Source of the DNA: Torreya grandis
Lineage: Eukaryota; Streptophyta; Pinopsida; Cupressales; Taxaceae
Assembly (NCBI GenBank): GCA_037957365.1
Contig: JARHVA010000021.1
Span: 2,676,501-2,740,500 of the forward strand
DNA length: 64,000 nt
Reading direction: 5' to 3'
Position numbers and translations under genes: made by a program. The notes below the pieces were generated by a model. It saw nothing but the letters and a program-made list of their open reading frames with translations. It was not told the origin of the DNA and ran no database searches. Shown piece after piece: positions 21,730 to 33,760 of the stretch (positions within the stretch are counted from its first letter, which is position 1; each line of letters starts with the position of its first letter).

Positions 21730-24700
21730 TGTTGGAAGTACATATATTTTGGGGGTTTTGAATCAGTTATCTTAAAACAATCCTTCAATTTCACTTAACA
21801 TCAATGAAGCATTCATTCATATACATACATTAACCAATGCATAAACACGCATCTATGAAAGCAAATAACATAAGAACATAAGAGATATGTGTGAAACCCT
21901 CTTTGAGAATAAAAACCATTGATACATAGCTTAGATTATCTTATAATCAATGAATCAAAATTTAGTGAGGCACCAACCTCACAAGGAGCACTAACCCTTC
22001 TCTAGTCAAAAACCAACTCAACTAGTCCTTTAGCAAGCACCAACTTGCAAAGAGGCACCAACCTCTTAGGTAACCTAGTACCAACTTAGTTACCTTGAAT
22101 ATATAATCACCATTAAACACTTTTTTCTCACTCAACTTAATTTGACCACCTTCTTTTTCTCTTCTCACTCTTATATCTCTCTCAAACAACCTATTAGGCC
22201 TTCTCACTCAACTAGCCCTTTCCTTGGTAGAATTAGGTCATATGACCTTACTCATCACCTATAAAAATAGTTTTATATTCATATAATATTAATAAAACCT
22301 CTCTTATGATATTAAATCCCTCTACCTGATTTAGAAAACTCTATGTCATTCGCTCATGTCCTCGAAATTCTAACTAGTCAATTAGGCCTATTAGACTTTC
22401 TCTTTATACTTGACTCTTACTCTTACCAATATTGGTAGGCCAAGAACATTTACATACTTTAATAACCCTTGTAATAGATCAAAAAACATGTTTCACAAGT
22501 GAAACAACCACTACATATGTCGGTCATTACCCTTGAGGGCCAAAACCACCATTAGGCCTAATAGAGACCTAATGCATTAGGCCTTCTCAAAGCACATGTT
22601 TCACCTTGACCACCTTATAACACCTTGAGCCTCCACAAATGGAAAAAAAAAATTAATAAAAAATTAAATTAGACCCATTATAATATCACCTTAGGTCCCT
22701 AATACCATTTATCTCATTTCACTCCTTGAACCACAAAATCAGGGCTACTCGCAGTTGGGTCTTCTCACTGCCAGAAAGTCTATCTTGCAAATCTAAAGCA
22801 TACACTCACAAAAAAAATAAAATTGATATAACCTCCAAAACCTTAGGTTCACCATCATGTTTATATTATTTCTCTAAATAGGGCATAAGACCTTAAACCA
22901 ACCATTTTCATATGCTTACTCAAAACTGCACATAGGCTTCAAAAACCCAATCAAAAACCTTTGAGTTTTCAGACCTTCATAGGAGTTTATCATGCATAAA
23001 TATAAATTAAAATTAGATTATGATACCTATATAAAAAATTCATGTGAATTGTATTCTTCAAATCTATGTCAAAAGACTCAAGAACATCATTCCCACTCAT
23101 ACACAAAAAATTGCATATAGCTCCAAAAACACAATCATGAAAACACTCATGGGAACAATTTTATGAACTTAAAATGGGTTTATATGATATTTTATTAGTA
23201 TTATAACATATTTAAATAGATATATTACATGGTCTAATATCAATATTGGTCTTACAGACCAATCTCATGTCTTCACCCTACACAGACCTCACTATGTTAG
23301 ACAACTCACTTTGAGAACAACTTTTTGCTTGTCTATGAGCATCAAAAAAACTTATATTAAATGGGAAAAGGTGATATAGGTCATAAATAATTACCCCATG
23401 CATTTGGATCCATCCCTAATCTACTGTAACCCTTCCTTAATCTCATTCTCACTTCTGCCTAATTTTCTCACTGTCTTCCTCATTAGGCCTATTTAGTGAT
23501 AGGTCAAATTCCATGACCAATTTAGCATATTTAAGGTATAAAAACTAATAAAAACCCACCATGGTCATAATATATATGTCTCAATCTTAAAAATACAACA
23601 ACTTTCATGCTTTAACTTGGTCAACCCTACCTGCTACATGAAAAAATTGATAAACAAGCAGTTTCTTGTAGCTTCCATTCACTTTTCTATCAAAAAAATG
23701 ACACCTAAAGAAACATGGGAGATTCCTCTACAATATAAAATCATTAAACTAGTTCATCTAATCCATTCTGATCCATTTCCAACAAGATCTTTCTTATCGG
23801 GTCATTATGAGGGTTTTGACTGCTTTTCATTCTTACCAATCATTCATAAAGGATTGCCCCTAAACTTCAAAAATAATGCTAGGAAATTCAAGCTATGACC
23901 CTTACACAAATTCCATGAATATCTCAGGATCTCATGTAAAGGTTGCACGTGCCAACAAACATAAGAAAAACCTTCTTGGGTATACAATACCTATTTGTAT
24001 ACAAAAAACCTCAACACTAAATTATATGGTTTCTCATTTAGGATTTGACCTAAAACTTGGTAAAAAAAGTTGACAAAACCTATCACACTATGAAAATGCT
24101 ATTATGAGCTCTATCACCTTGAGAACTGAACTTGACCCCTCATTAGGTCACACTAGGTCTATTTGCACACTAGGCCTTGAACTGCCAGTCATAGTTAGAC
24201 CTTAATCACTTGAAACCTCTTATACTGTTATCAAAACCTCATCCTCATGTCATACAACCTCATACCATGCTCACACACTACCAAAATTTCTCTCAGAAGT
24301 CTTAGACAACTCATCTCATCATGCTACTAGGCCTATGCCTTATCATTAGGTTTCTCAATGCAAGAACTAAACTTCAATACTGACCTTGGAACTCTTCTAA
24401 AGGCTTCTTTACCTCTTTCACATGTTTAGCCAACTTTATATACTGTCTCAAACCTGTATTGACATAATTCACCAAGCTTCGCTATGATTTTATGCATAGA
24501 CCTTCTCACAAGACTAGACTAGGCTTCTCAAGACATCTAGTACTTAACAGTATCTTACTTGCATCATAATCTTAACCTTGAAATGCCATAAACCTTAGAA
24601 GAATTACTAGGTTTCCTTAAAATTATCTCTCAAAAGATAAATGAAAGGTTACCTTCAAATTTTCTCGTCATAAGACTTTTTTGTCTCATACCACTCCACC

Positions 24701-24806
24701 GTGCATGGCCTCAACTCTTGAACTTGACATTAATGACATCCATCTTGATTTTGACATCAATGACAACATCCATTCCTCAAAACAAAAATAAGAACACACC
24801 TCAACA
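21730..24806 (-). repeat. Element C, 3' LTR
   Basis: It aligns throughout with 38761-41925. On the sense strand it begins TGTTGAGGTGTG and ends TCCAACA. The hexamer AGGCCT, usually within TTAGGCCTA/T, recurs at about 22195, 22386, 22555, 22590, 23484, 24174 and 24329. An open plus-strand frame at 23617-23898 is shared with the other LTR, but is antisense to the element and resembles nothing. Confidence 0.85.
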
Positions 24807-24890
24807 ATCTCCCCCTTTGTCATTGATGGCAAAAACTTAAACAAAACTGATCATTCACATCTCCCCAAGTTGGATCTTTTTAAAACTGAT
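24807..24890 (-). promoter_or_regulatory. Polypurine tract and last internal bases of element C
   Basis: The sense strand reads GACAAAGGGGGAGAT directly before the LTR's TGTTG, the classic plant copia polypurine tract. Only 84 bp separate the LTR from the insertion point of element D, whose target duplication is CTGAT at 24886-24890. Confidence 0.85.
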
Positions 24891-27244
24891 TGTTATGGCC
24901 TTAATTTACACCCATGGAGGGAGTTATTCAGGCTCTCTCCAACTAAGCCACAAAATGGGAACAACCTTAGGCTATGGGTATCCTATAGTGCAGTTGCACC
25001 TCTAGAGAGGTCTGGTTCCCTTGGATTTATCACCTAAACTAATCTCTTACTTGGAAAAGGGAGAGAAATAGACAATAATGCATGAAAACATGTAAAAGGA
25101 GGTGATGCACCAATATTTTAAACACTTATAATTACAAAAGACACACTATTAGACACTTTCAAGACTGTAAATATCACTTCATTCAGTTTTTGATTAGCTT
25201 TCACATAAGTATTTCATAAAAAGGCATTGACAAGCTATCAATCTAGCATGGGAGGGTAGTTGTCCACTTCCAAACTAACCAATGAACTATCTATGGCACT
25301 TATAATGACCTATGAGAGCTAAAAAACACTTCATGAAGGTGAGAAAACTTAGATAGAGGCAAAGAAAAACATACATTCACTTAACCATATCAATGAATTG
25401 ATAGGACACATTTCAATTCCGCTTGTAAATGGAGGAATTTAGTCTTTTATTACATTAAACAGGTGTTACAGTACAAATCTTGGCATAGCTTGGGCATGCC
25501 AAAAGCATAAGAGTATCTTTCTTGGTGGAGAAATGGAAGATATATATAAAAATGGGAAGAGAGAGGGAAGTGAGCAAATAGAAAACAATAAATGAGGCCC
25601 AACTACTTTTTGATTGATTAACATTAATCTTACCTCTACAAAGTAACTTTCATCAGTTCCAAATAGATTTCAAGCCCTCTCATTAGCTTAGAACACATTA
25701 TAAGATAAGAACTTGCTGAAGATGATGAGTCATTGTCCATTAAAAAGGAAATAGTCTCCAAAGACTTTTGTAATTTCATTGAATGCTCCATTGTCTTTCT
25801 CACCCTTCAAACTCTCCATCTTCTTAATGAGCTTGCATCACCATGCTTTATCTTGCTATGTTCTTTACGCTATCAAACTTGAACTCATTCACTGGTGTCC
25901 CTTCTGACATTCTTTTCATAGTCACAATTCTATCTTTACTCTGAACATAGGTCCATTATAGATGAAAATCAATCACTTTATTGGCTTTCATATAGTCATA
26001 ATCTTAATGAAGATCCACGGGCTAGGGTTTTTAATCCTGAACAAGATGTAAAACTTATGTCTAAAATATTTTGAGAGGTTTATCTAAGATTTAATAGCAT
26101 CCTACAACCTATAGGGTTTACTTTTGGTAACCCAAATCATATTTGTTCTCGCATTTATGCATTTGCCTACCTGGGTGGTAAAATCTTTTGATCCAATGTG
26201 TCTATCTATGTGGCATTTCCTCAGGATACCTTTTTCCATTTTAAAACTTAACATCCTCATCCTATGCCCTATGGATATTTAATTAGACTTGCTCCATAAA
26301 TTTCCTTGGGAGTCTCCTGCCTTTGATTTTCATCATTACCTTTGATATGTTATCTAATTTCTAGATTGTGTCACTTAGTAGCTCCACATTGATCTTCATC
26401 TCAACCTTCAAAAGTGTGACACTTGGTAGACCCACATGCCTCCTATAGGCCCTGCTATCAATATTTATCCAATTAATATGCTTATGCCATGTGGCAGCCT
26501 TACATGCAATTTGGGCTCATTAACTTTTGACTTCGCTCTCACCATCGATTTTCTCTTGCATGATTGAACACACTCTATTGATCTTTGATTTGCTAGATCA
26601 AATGTAGACTGTTGATCTCCATATGATAATATGATTGAACACAGGCCAAAGATCTCTCTTCAAGGTCATTATGATCAAGACACTTGGCACCTTCATGTTT
26701 AACCTCAGGATCCTCTAACATTTTGACCTCAAGCTTGCCATTGATCTTTAACTGCACAATTAAATGTGCACCATATATATTTGATCTTGTTAACCTTATG
26801 AGATCATCTGCATGTTATTGATCTTCATTCTATGCCCTCAAGATCATGCCATTTATCAACCCCGTGTTCAACTTGAAACTTTTTAAGGATTTTTGAATCC
26901 AAATGGATATTTCTTGTGGTTTTAACTTGATGTTTTGGGCACATCCCACACTGCTAGATAATTTTTGAAGGTATACATCTTGAGATAGAAAACTCATAAA
27001 GATGCAAAACTTGTAGGGTATATTCTTATTCATTTTTGCATGACATGTTATGATAGTCTGGTCTTTAAAATCACCAAATTCACACTTTAAGCATGCTTAA
27101 AGTGTTTCAAAAGCTTAAAAGTGATATTCTCATGAAGTCTATTTGCCCCTTTCACCATTGGATCACTCTCTCAACCAAGACTTTGCTTAGCTTCTCCCTC
27201 CAGATCTAGGCAAAGTTTTGTATGTAGGCCAAATTTGGCCAACA
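24891..27244 (-). repeat. Element D, 3' LTR
   Basis: It aligns along its length with 33761-36138. On the sense strand it starts TGTTGGCCAAATTTGGCC, itself a GGCCAAATTTGGCC palindrome, and ends CCATAACA. The shared GGTGATGCACC motif is at 25101-25111. The sense bases before it, GATTCGCCAAAGA, are a weak polypurine tract. Confidence 0.85.
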
Positions 27245-27569
27245 TCTTTGGCGAATCAACTGGGAATCATCCATACTATGATTGAAAACCAAAACATTTA
27301 CATGACTTTTAGACTCATAAATAATGACAAATCTACTCCATGACTACAAGAAACCTTTTCACTTGAAATAAGATAACTATTCCACCAAGACAAGGAAGGA
27401 AACATATAAAATAGGGAAACTAAACTAAAAAAAGCAAGTGTGAAAACAAAGCACTTATTTGGGACAAAACACAAACAAACTAATCTGCTAAAATAACACT
27501 TAGAAGAAAACAAACAAACTAATTATGTACAAGGAACTTATCTTCCTTAATAGCAATGTTTCAAATGTA

Positions 27570-28770
27570 TCCCATTAATTGAGATAGGAAGCTCCTGACC
27601 ATCCATCTTTGCAAGTTGGAAGGAATTATGGGATTTACGATTGGAGATTGTGTATTGACCACTCTAAAAAGAGTCAAACTTTGTATGCCTCCTGGTTTAG
27701 CTCTATCTTCATCCCACTTGAGGACCAAATCTCCTTTGAAACTTTGTGACTAAGCTCTTTTATTGAGGGCTATCTTCACTTGTGCCTGATGGGTTTCCAT
27801 GGCTAATATGGACTAATTTCAAACCTCTTCTAACTCCATAAACTCAATATATATGATCTCCATTGGTTCATTTTCCAACAACTCAAGTTCACACATTAGC
27901 TTTAAATCAGGTAACTCAAGATAAATAGGTAATCTTGCTTCTTTACCATATACCATCTTGGAGAGTTGGCTATTAATCTTTTATAGGTGATCCTGTCATA
28001 CCATAGAGATGATTTCAACTTGAGATACCATGACCTTTGATTATCTTCAATAATCCTTATGATCTTTAACAATTTTTTATTTGTAGACTTAACAAGACCA
28101 TTGTCTTGTGGATAGTAATTTGATGAAGTTCTAAGATAGACACCATGTTGAACAACCCATTGGTTGATCCTAGTCCCCACAAAGGCCATAACATTGTCAA
28201 AAATAATTGTTGAAGGAACTCCAAATCTGGTTAGCAAACCTTCATAGAAATATAGAACATTGGATTCATTTACTTGTTTTAATGCTACTACTTCTATCCA
28301 TAAAATAATGGTTGAAGGAACTCCAAATCTAGTAAGAAAACCTTCATAGAAATCTAGAACATTAGATTCATTTACTTCTTTCAATGTTACTGCTTCTATC
28401 CATCTAGTGAAGTAATATGTAGTAGTTAGTATCCATTTATGTCCTACACTTGAAGGGGGTTAATGAGACCAATAAAATCCAATCCCCATTAGACAAGGGG
28501 ATGGTCCATCATAATTGGTTAGAGGGGTAAGGCTGCAAGTTTCACTTTGTCAACAAACATAGCACACTGTTTGCACTTCCTAACCCAAACATGGTACTCA
28601 CCAAATATGCTAGGCCAATGATAACTACCTCTAATGACCTTAAGGGCCATGATCCTTATAGAATAGTGTCCTCTGTGATGTCCATCATGGAACTACTTAG
28701 GCAATCTCTATGTTTGGCTTGGGTATATACATCTTGGAAACATGCCATGGATATCTTTCTTGAACAAAAC
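27570..28770 (-). pseudogene. Element D integrase
   Basis: The minus strand carries an H-H-C-C zinc finger at about 28690-28560 (GHHRGHYSI...VRKCKQC), then the core: WGLDFIGLINP (first Asp, about 28480), a diverged stretch, IIFDNVMAFVG (second Asp, about 28200) and GLVKSTNKKLL (about 28090), where the third catalytic Glu is Lys. The C-terminus follows at 27950-27690 (YGKEARLPIYLELPDL, FKGDLVLKWDEDRAKPG). Known role: inserting the cDNA into the chromosome. Odd: a 102-bp in-frame duplication in the core, listed separately. Stops and a frame change also break it. Confidence 0.85.
28209..28412 (-). repeat. 102-bp in-frame tandem duplication inside D's integrase
   Basis: Two adjacent copies, 28209-28310 and 28311-28412, each encode the same peptide block (VNESNVLDFYEG / VNESNVLYFYEG, TRFGVPSTII). 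The period is exactly 34 codons. It lies between the first and second catalytic Asp, so it would lengthen the spacing of the active site. The copies already differ at several bases. Confidence 0.85.
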
Positions 28771-28899
28771 ACTATCAACAAGAAGAAATAAAATTGATTA
28801 CAATCTGAACTATCTTCTTTTTAAAGAACTTAGATAGGAGGGATAAATACCATCTTGGAAATATCTTACCAAGTCATGAAACTAGCTGGAAGTTGAGGT

Positions 28900-30215
28900 A
28901 TGATCAATTGTAACTTATTCATCATTTGACACCAAAACCATCTCATTAGCCTCTTGTAAGTCTTAGGATAGATGCTCACAAAGTCCTTTGCCTCTAATTA
29001 GCTTTGTGACCTTGATTTCCATATCATACTCTATTACCTTCATTATCTAACCAACTCTTTTCTCATTTATGTCTTTGTTCAAGAGAAACTCCTTGATGCT
29101 TGGGTGAGCAACCATTAGGTGTAACTTATTGTTAGACAACAAGTATTTAAATTTTTTGAGAGACCTTATGACCAAAAGTACATGTTTTTCAATAAAAAAG
29201 TACCTTGTTTCATATTCTTCCAAGCTTTGACTAAAAAAGGCTATTGGCTACTCCAAAGCCTCATGATTCTATTGCATAAGAATGCCTGAAATGGTGTCTA
29301 TGTTAACACAAGTGTACAAAATGAAATCCTTTGTGATATCTAGGTTTGTGAGTGTAGGAGCACTAGCTATAGCCTCCTTGATCTCTTAAAAACTCTTTAC
29401 TCGTTCCTTGGACCAACTGAAACTCTGATTCTTCTTTAGCATGGCGGTAAGTGGCTTAGCTAAAGTGGAAAAATCTAAAATATATCTTATTATAAAATTA
29501 ATATTCCTTAAGAATATTTGCAAAGCCTTCTTATGTTTGGGCAAGGAAAGTGTAAGAATTGAATCTATCCTTTTAGGATCTATACTCAAACCATGTTTTG
29601 AAATCACATGTCCAAGGAGCTTACCTTCATGAATTGAGAAGACACACTTTTTGGGATTTAAAGATACCCCAAATTGCCTACACCTTTCAAACACTTTCTT
29701 GAGATGAACCATGTGATTACTTTGTTTAAGAACACTATTATGTCATCCAAATAAACAAGTACAAACCTGTTAATAAGGCCTTAGAATTCCATATCCATAG
29801 CTCTCTGAAAGTTTGTTCCAACATTAGATAAAATGAAGGGCATATTTCTTTATGCAAATATCCCCCACTTTGTAGTGAAGGTTGTCTTGAATTGGTCCTC
29901 TTCCTTGACTAAACCCTGATTGTAACCACTATATCCATCCAACAAAGAAAATCTCTTTGAACCTACAACTAGCTATAAAATTTGTTCCATAGATAGAAAT
30001 GGATAGTGATATATAAGGGAAGCCTTATTCAAATCATGGAAGTCAACACATGTTCTAATCTCACCATTCTTATTTTTTACTAGAACAAGGTTTGCCATCC
30101 AAGTTGAGTGTTTAATTGTAAATATAATAGCTGACTCTATGAGCTTATGAAGATCAAATCTTATCAAAGACTCAAGATTTGGATTGACAGGCCTTTGTCT
30201 TTATCTTACTAGTTT
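28900..30215 (-). pseudogene. Element D reverse transcriptase and RNase H
   Basis: Sense order: RPVNPNLESLIRFDLHKLIE at about 30200, NGEIRTCVDFHDLNKAS at 30080, LLDGYSGYNQ near 29940, NMPF near 29850 and VLVYLDDIIVF at 29765-29730 with both catalytic Asp present. The connection is at about 29712-29386 (GKLLGHVISKHGLSIDPKRI). RNase H follows to about 28960 (EQPIAFFSQSLEEYE-like near 29260, then NNKLHLMVAHPSIKEF). The palm matches element B closely. Several stops and frameshifts separate the parts. Confidence 0.85.
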
Positions 30216-30699
30216 AGTTTTAGCCTCTAATTCAATGGTGTGTTGAGATAAACTTGGATCAAATCCCTTGAGATCACTATATTTCCATGAAAACACATCA
30301 ACAAAACTTGTGCATAATTCAATGAAAGCTTCCTTTTATGAAGGATTACATACCTTACCCAACTTTAAGTTCTTACCAGTTACAATCTCCACATTGGCAT
30401 AGTGTTCCTCCTTTATTGACAAAGATAACTTTTCCTTTCTCAACTCATCATTACCATTGAATATATACTCAAGCATGACCAATCCCTTTAACAACTTATT
30501 TGTTTTCAATTTCACAATCTGATCACCATACTTCTACAAGAACTTTGATTTCTTGAGGAAAACTTGACCTCTTCTATTAAAAACCTGAATAATTTAATTA
30601 TCATATTCAAATACTTTCCAATTCTCATGGTTATTTGGAATAAAGGCCTTATAACCACCTTAATGTGTGATTGATTTTTATCACTTTTTATCTTAGTTG
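30216..30699 (-). other. Element D spacer between upstream RNase H and RT
   Basis: A linker of about 480 bp on the minus strand without a recognisable domain, equivalent to 12646-13229 of element B. Charged, stop-interrupted frames only. Confidence 0.4.
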
Positions 30700-31115
30700 A
30701 GATACTAAATTATGCTCCAATGGTAGCCAATCTATCTGCATGTTTTTTCTCATCTCTTGGTATTGCTTGAATGTTGAAAGCCTAAAAATCCTTAATTAAG
30801 TCCCATACCCTATGCTTATAGGATATAAGTAATAAGTTTTTACATACATTAAAACCTCTTACTTGGTGAACTACAAGTTCACTATCACCAAAAACTTGTA
30901 AGGTGTTAACTTTCATTTTCCTAGCCCACTGCAAATTGTGAACTAATGCCTCATACTTTGTAACATTATTTGAACAACCAAAATGAAACTTAATAGAAGA
31001 GAAATACCTTTGATTTTCTGGATAAATAAACATAATTATATCCTCATTACCATGCTTATTATTTAATCCATCAAAGTATAATTACCATAGACCATCACTA
31101 AACTTATCATTCTTT
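30700..31115 (-). pseudogene. Element D archaeal-type RNase H, upstream of RT
   Basis: The minus strand at about 31100 reads WKLYFDG (first Asp, with a frame break), then from 31033 NQRYFSSIKFHFGCSNNVTK, YEALVHN (Glu), VFGDSELVVHQVRGF (Asp) and, after one stop near 30782, AIPRDEKKHADRLA carrying the last Asp. All four acidic blocks of an RNase H fold are present in order, so this is a whole domain. It is separate from the RNase H fused to RT and lies about 500 bp before RT in transcription order. Gypsy elements of the Tat lineage carry such a second RNase H. Confidence 0.85.
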
Positions 31116-31449
31116 GTCACGGCTGGAATTGGTGTATCATTCTCATGGAGTTAATAAACACTAATTATCGCTTCTTCAATTAGCTTATAAGGATCATGAT
31201 CATGAAAATTAGAGGCCTACTCATCAAATAATATATCTAGAAGTCCATCTAAAGGTTATTCAATTTTCACTTCATTATTTTCTAGCACCTCATCCGAGAT
31301 AACATAGTTAGTGTTCATAACACTTGGCATATATATGACTTCAAATGAAAATGTGAAATAGGTTCAGAATGTATTGTTACTTTGGTAACATACCTAGTTA
31401 TTAACACTATATATGTCCAATTAGCTGATAAGTATCCTCCAATCTTTAA

Positions 31450-31690
31450 GGTGAAGTCCCTTGATAGACACATGGCAAGGCAAGTCTACCATAACTACAT
31501 CCTACTGAATGATAACATTAGGATAAGAATGTAGTGTCAATTATAGATATTTGATAATGCCTACTATATTTATTGGTGATCCATATCATTTCAATAGTCA
31601 TTTAGTATTTGGTTCATAAATAAGACCAATCTTGTTTGCAATTTGCTTAGGCATAATAGTGTTACTGGCTCCACTATCCACCATACAGCT
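31450..31690 (-). pseudogene. Element D aspartic protease
   Basis: VDSGASNTIMPKQIANKIGL lies on the minus strand at about 31683-31625, giving an intact DSGA active-site loop, followed by a hydrophobic stretch (NIVGIIKYL) and DVVMVDLPC near 31500. Stops at NTK* and LLK* end the frame. Role: polyprotein maturation. The spacer 31700-32040 before it carries no motif. Confidence 0.8.
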
Positions 31691-32039
31691 ATGAACCAAA
31701 GTTCAAAAACTATCAAAGAGAGGTAGAAAGGAGGATTTTTATTTGGGTTTACCTTAGTTTTATTTATCTTTACCATATTATGTACCTATTTTACTTGTTA
31801 CTTAGGATAACACCTTCTTTCTCAGCTAGTTTTTGAGACAATCTAAGTGCTGAAAGCTCTTGAATGAGCATATATTTTTATCCTAAAATAGAGAGGGAAT
31901 ACCACATGTTAATGCTAATGTTATACTTCTTAATTTGATCCACTATACTGAATTGAGATCCACTAACCTTTGACTGCACTTTTTGATCCATTGGTTTTTC
32001 ACAGAAAAGAGGTACTTGATGGACCTTTCCAACCTTTGT

Positions 32040-33755
32040 CTTCTATTTTTTATATGTTGTAGGGGAAATAAGTTGATCTTTGGTACTCTTAGAGACAACA
32101 TTAGGAGTACTTGAATCATTTCTCATATCTTGAGCCTCATCAATGGCCCTTCTTTTATCTCTAGTTAGAGCTACAACTAGACAACTTGTATTGCTAGTCT
32201 CAACACTCTGATTAAATGCAACATGGTCATCCATTTGCCAATTCACATTAATGGCATCAAGCTACCCTTAAACTTGTTGAGTCTCTCCTTGTGATGCCAA
32301 ATTTTTTTCTTGGTACTGACTACCCTGAATATAAAAATCTTTTTGTGTTATTTGTGGCATATTAATTTATTGTGACACCAAGGCTTGGTTTTGAGCATCA
32401 TTGAGATTAAATGGCCGCCAACCTGAATCTTGCATCAAGTTATTTTGAAGTGATGTGGGACCAATATCTTTTAAATTGGAAATTCTACTAATATCAAGTG
32501 CTACATATGGTCTAGCCTGAGTTATGGCTCCTTGTGGTTGGTAGGGTGGTCTATTTTCCTTGAACCCTTGATAAGGAGGCCTTTGATCTCTAAAGGGCTG
32601 ATATGTGGTCTAATTTTGTTATTGATAAGGCCTATTATCCTGATATTACTATCTCTTGAGTTGTACTATTTCATTCCCAAAAGATTATAACAAACTTTTC
32701 AATTCTCCAAGCTCACTAGCTTGACTAGAAGGGGCTACGAGTTGATCTTTAGGGGATAAAATAGGAGTTAAAGATGGGATTTGAGGGACTTGAGGAACTA
32801 TCATATACTTTAATTCTAAGAATATAGGCATTAAAGGCCTTGGAGAGAGTTTAACATCTTGTATCAAGATGTTCTTTGCTCTTATTGCAACCTCATAAGC
32901 ATCTGGAAGGTAATACCACCATTGATTATATCATCACACTAATATTAGAGTTAATGGATTTTATATGGTACACAAAGGCATATTCTAAGGATGGTGTAAT
33001 CAATGTAGGTATCCTAGTCCACATCTTTTTGAATATGAGGTTAAAATCAAACATGAACTCAAGAGGAGTTCTCTGTATGGCAGTCAACTATTCAATTAAG
33101 GATAGGTGATCATATTTTTCATTAAATCATCTGACAAAGGATGCACTTAATTCATCCCAGGTAGCAATGGAATTTAGTGGGATATTCCTATACCATTTTA
33201 GTGCTTTTCCTTTGAAGGAAACAACAAGCATTCTAATAGCTACATTATCTTGAACAACATTGTGAACTGAATAAAGGTTGGTAACATATTAGATGTGTTC
33301 AATAATAGTTGTTTGATCTTTTCTGTAGAAGAATGGGATACTATTAAGGGAATATACAATAATTTCATCAAAATGGGCTAAATTCAGTGGACTACCCCTA
33401 TTGAATGGAACAAACACTTGGTTTCTGATGACCATTTAGATAGTGAAAATTGCACTACTTAGGATAATAGGATGACTAGGAGATGAATATTTATTCTAAG
33501 GATATGGTCTCATCCTACCAAATCTTTCTCTTTTATATGAAGTAGAAGGCAACTCAATGAATTCAAGAGGAATACCTTTACTAGTAGTCTAGTAACCTTT
33601 GGCATGAGAGTATTGCCTGGATGATGTTATGAACTCTGTAATTTGAAGAATCTTTAGCTTTTGATGATGATGGATGACTTTCTCTGCTATAAACACTTAT
33701 CCTCAATTCTAAACTTTAGTTACACAATGGAGAATGGGTCCCATTAGGCATGATA
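32040..33755 (-). pseudogene. Element D Gag
   Basis: It starts just inside the 5' LTR with MPNGTHSPLCN at about 33750. The central part is heavily interrupted. From 32870 readable blocks include KILSPRPLMP-like and a glutamine/proline-rich low-complexity segment at 32650-32480 (RPPYQGFKENRPPYQPQG), then 32246-32043 with a threonine/serine-rich tail. No zinc knuckle is visible. The start wording and position match element B's Gag. Confidence 0.6.
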
Positions 33756-33760
33756 GAAAC

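Noticed and set aside
23617..23898. 93-codon plus-strand frame conserved in the other LTR of C (40714-40911)
   Set aside because: It is antisense to the element, lies inside the LTR, is shared simply because the LTRs are copies, and shows length change between copies and no family resemblance.
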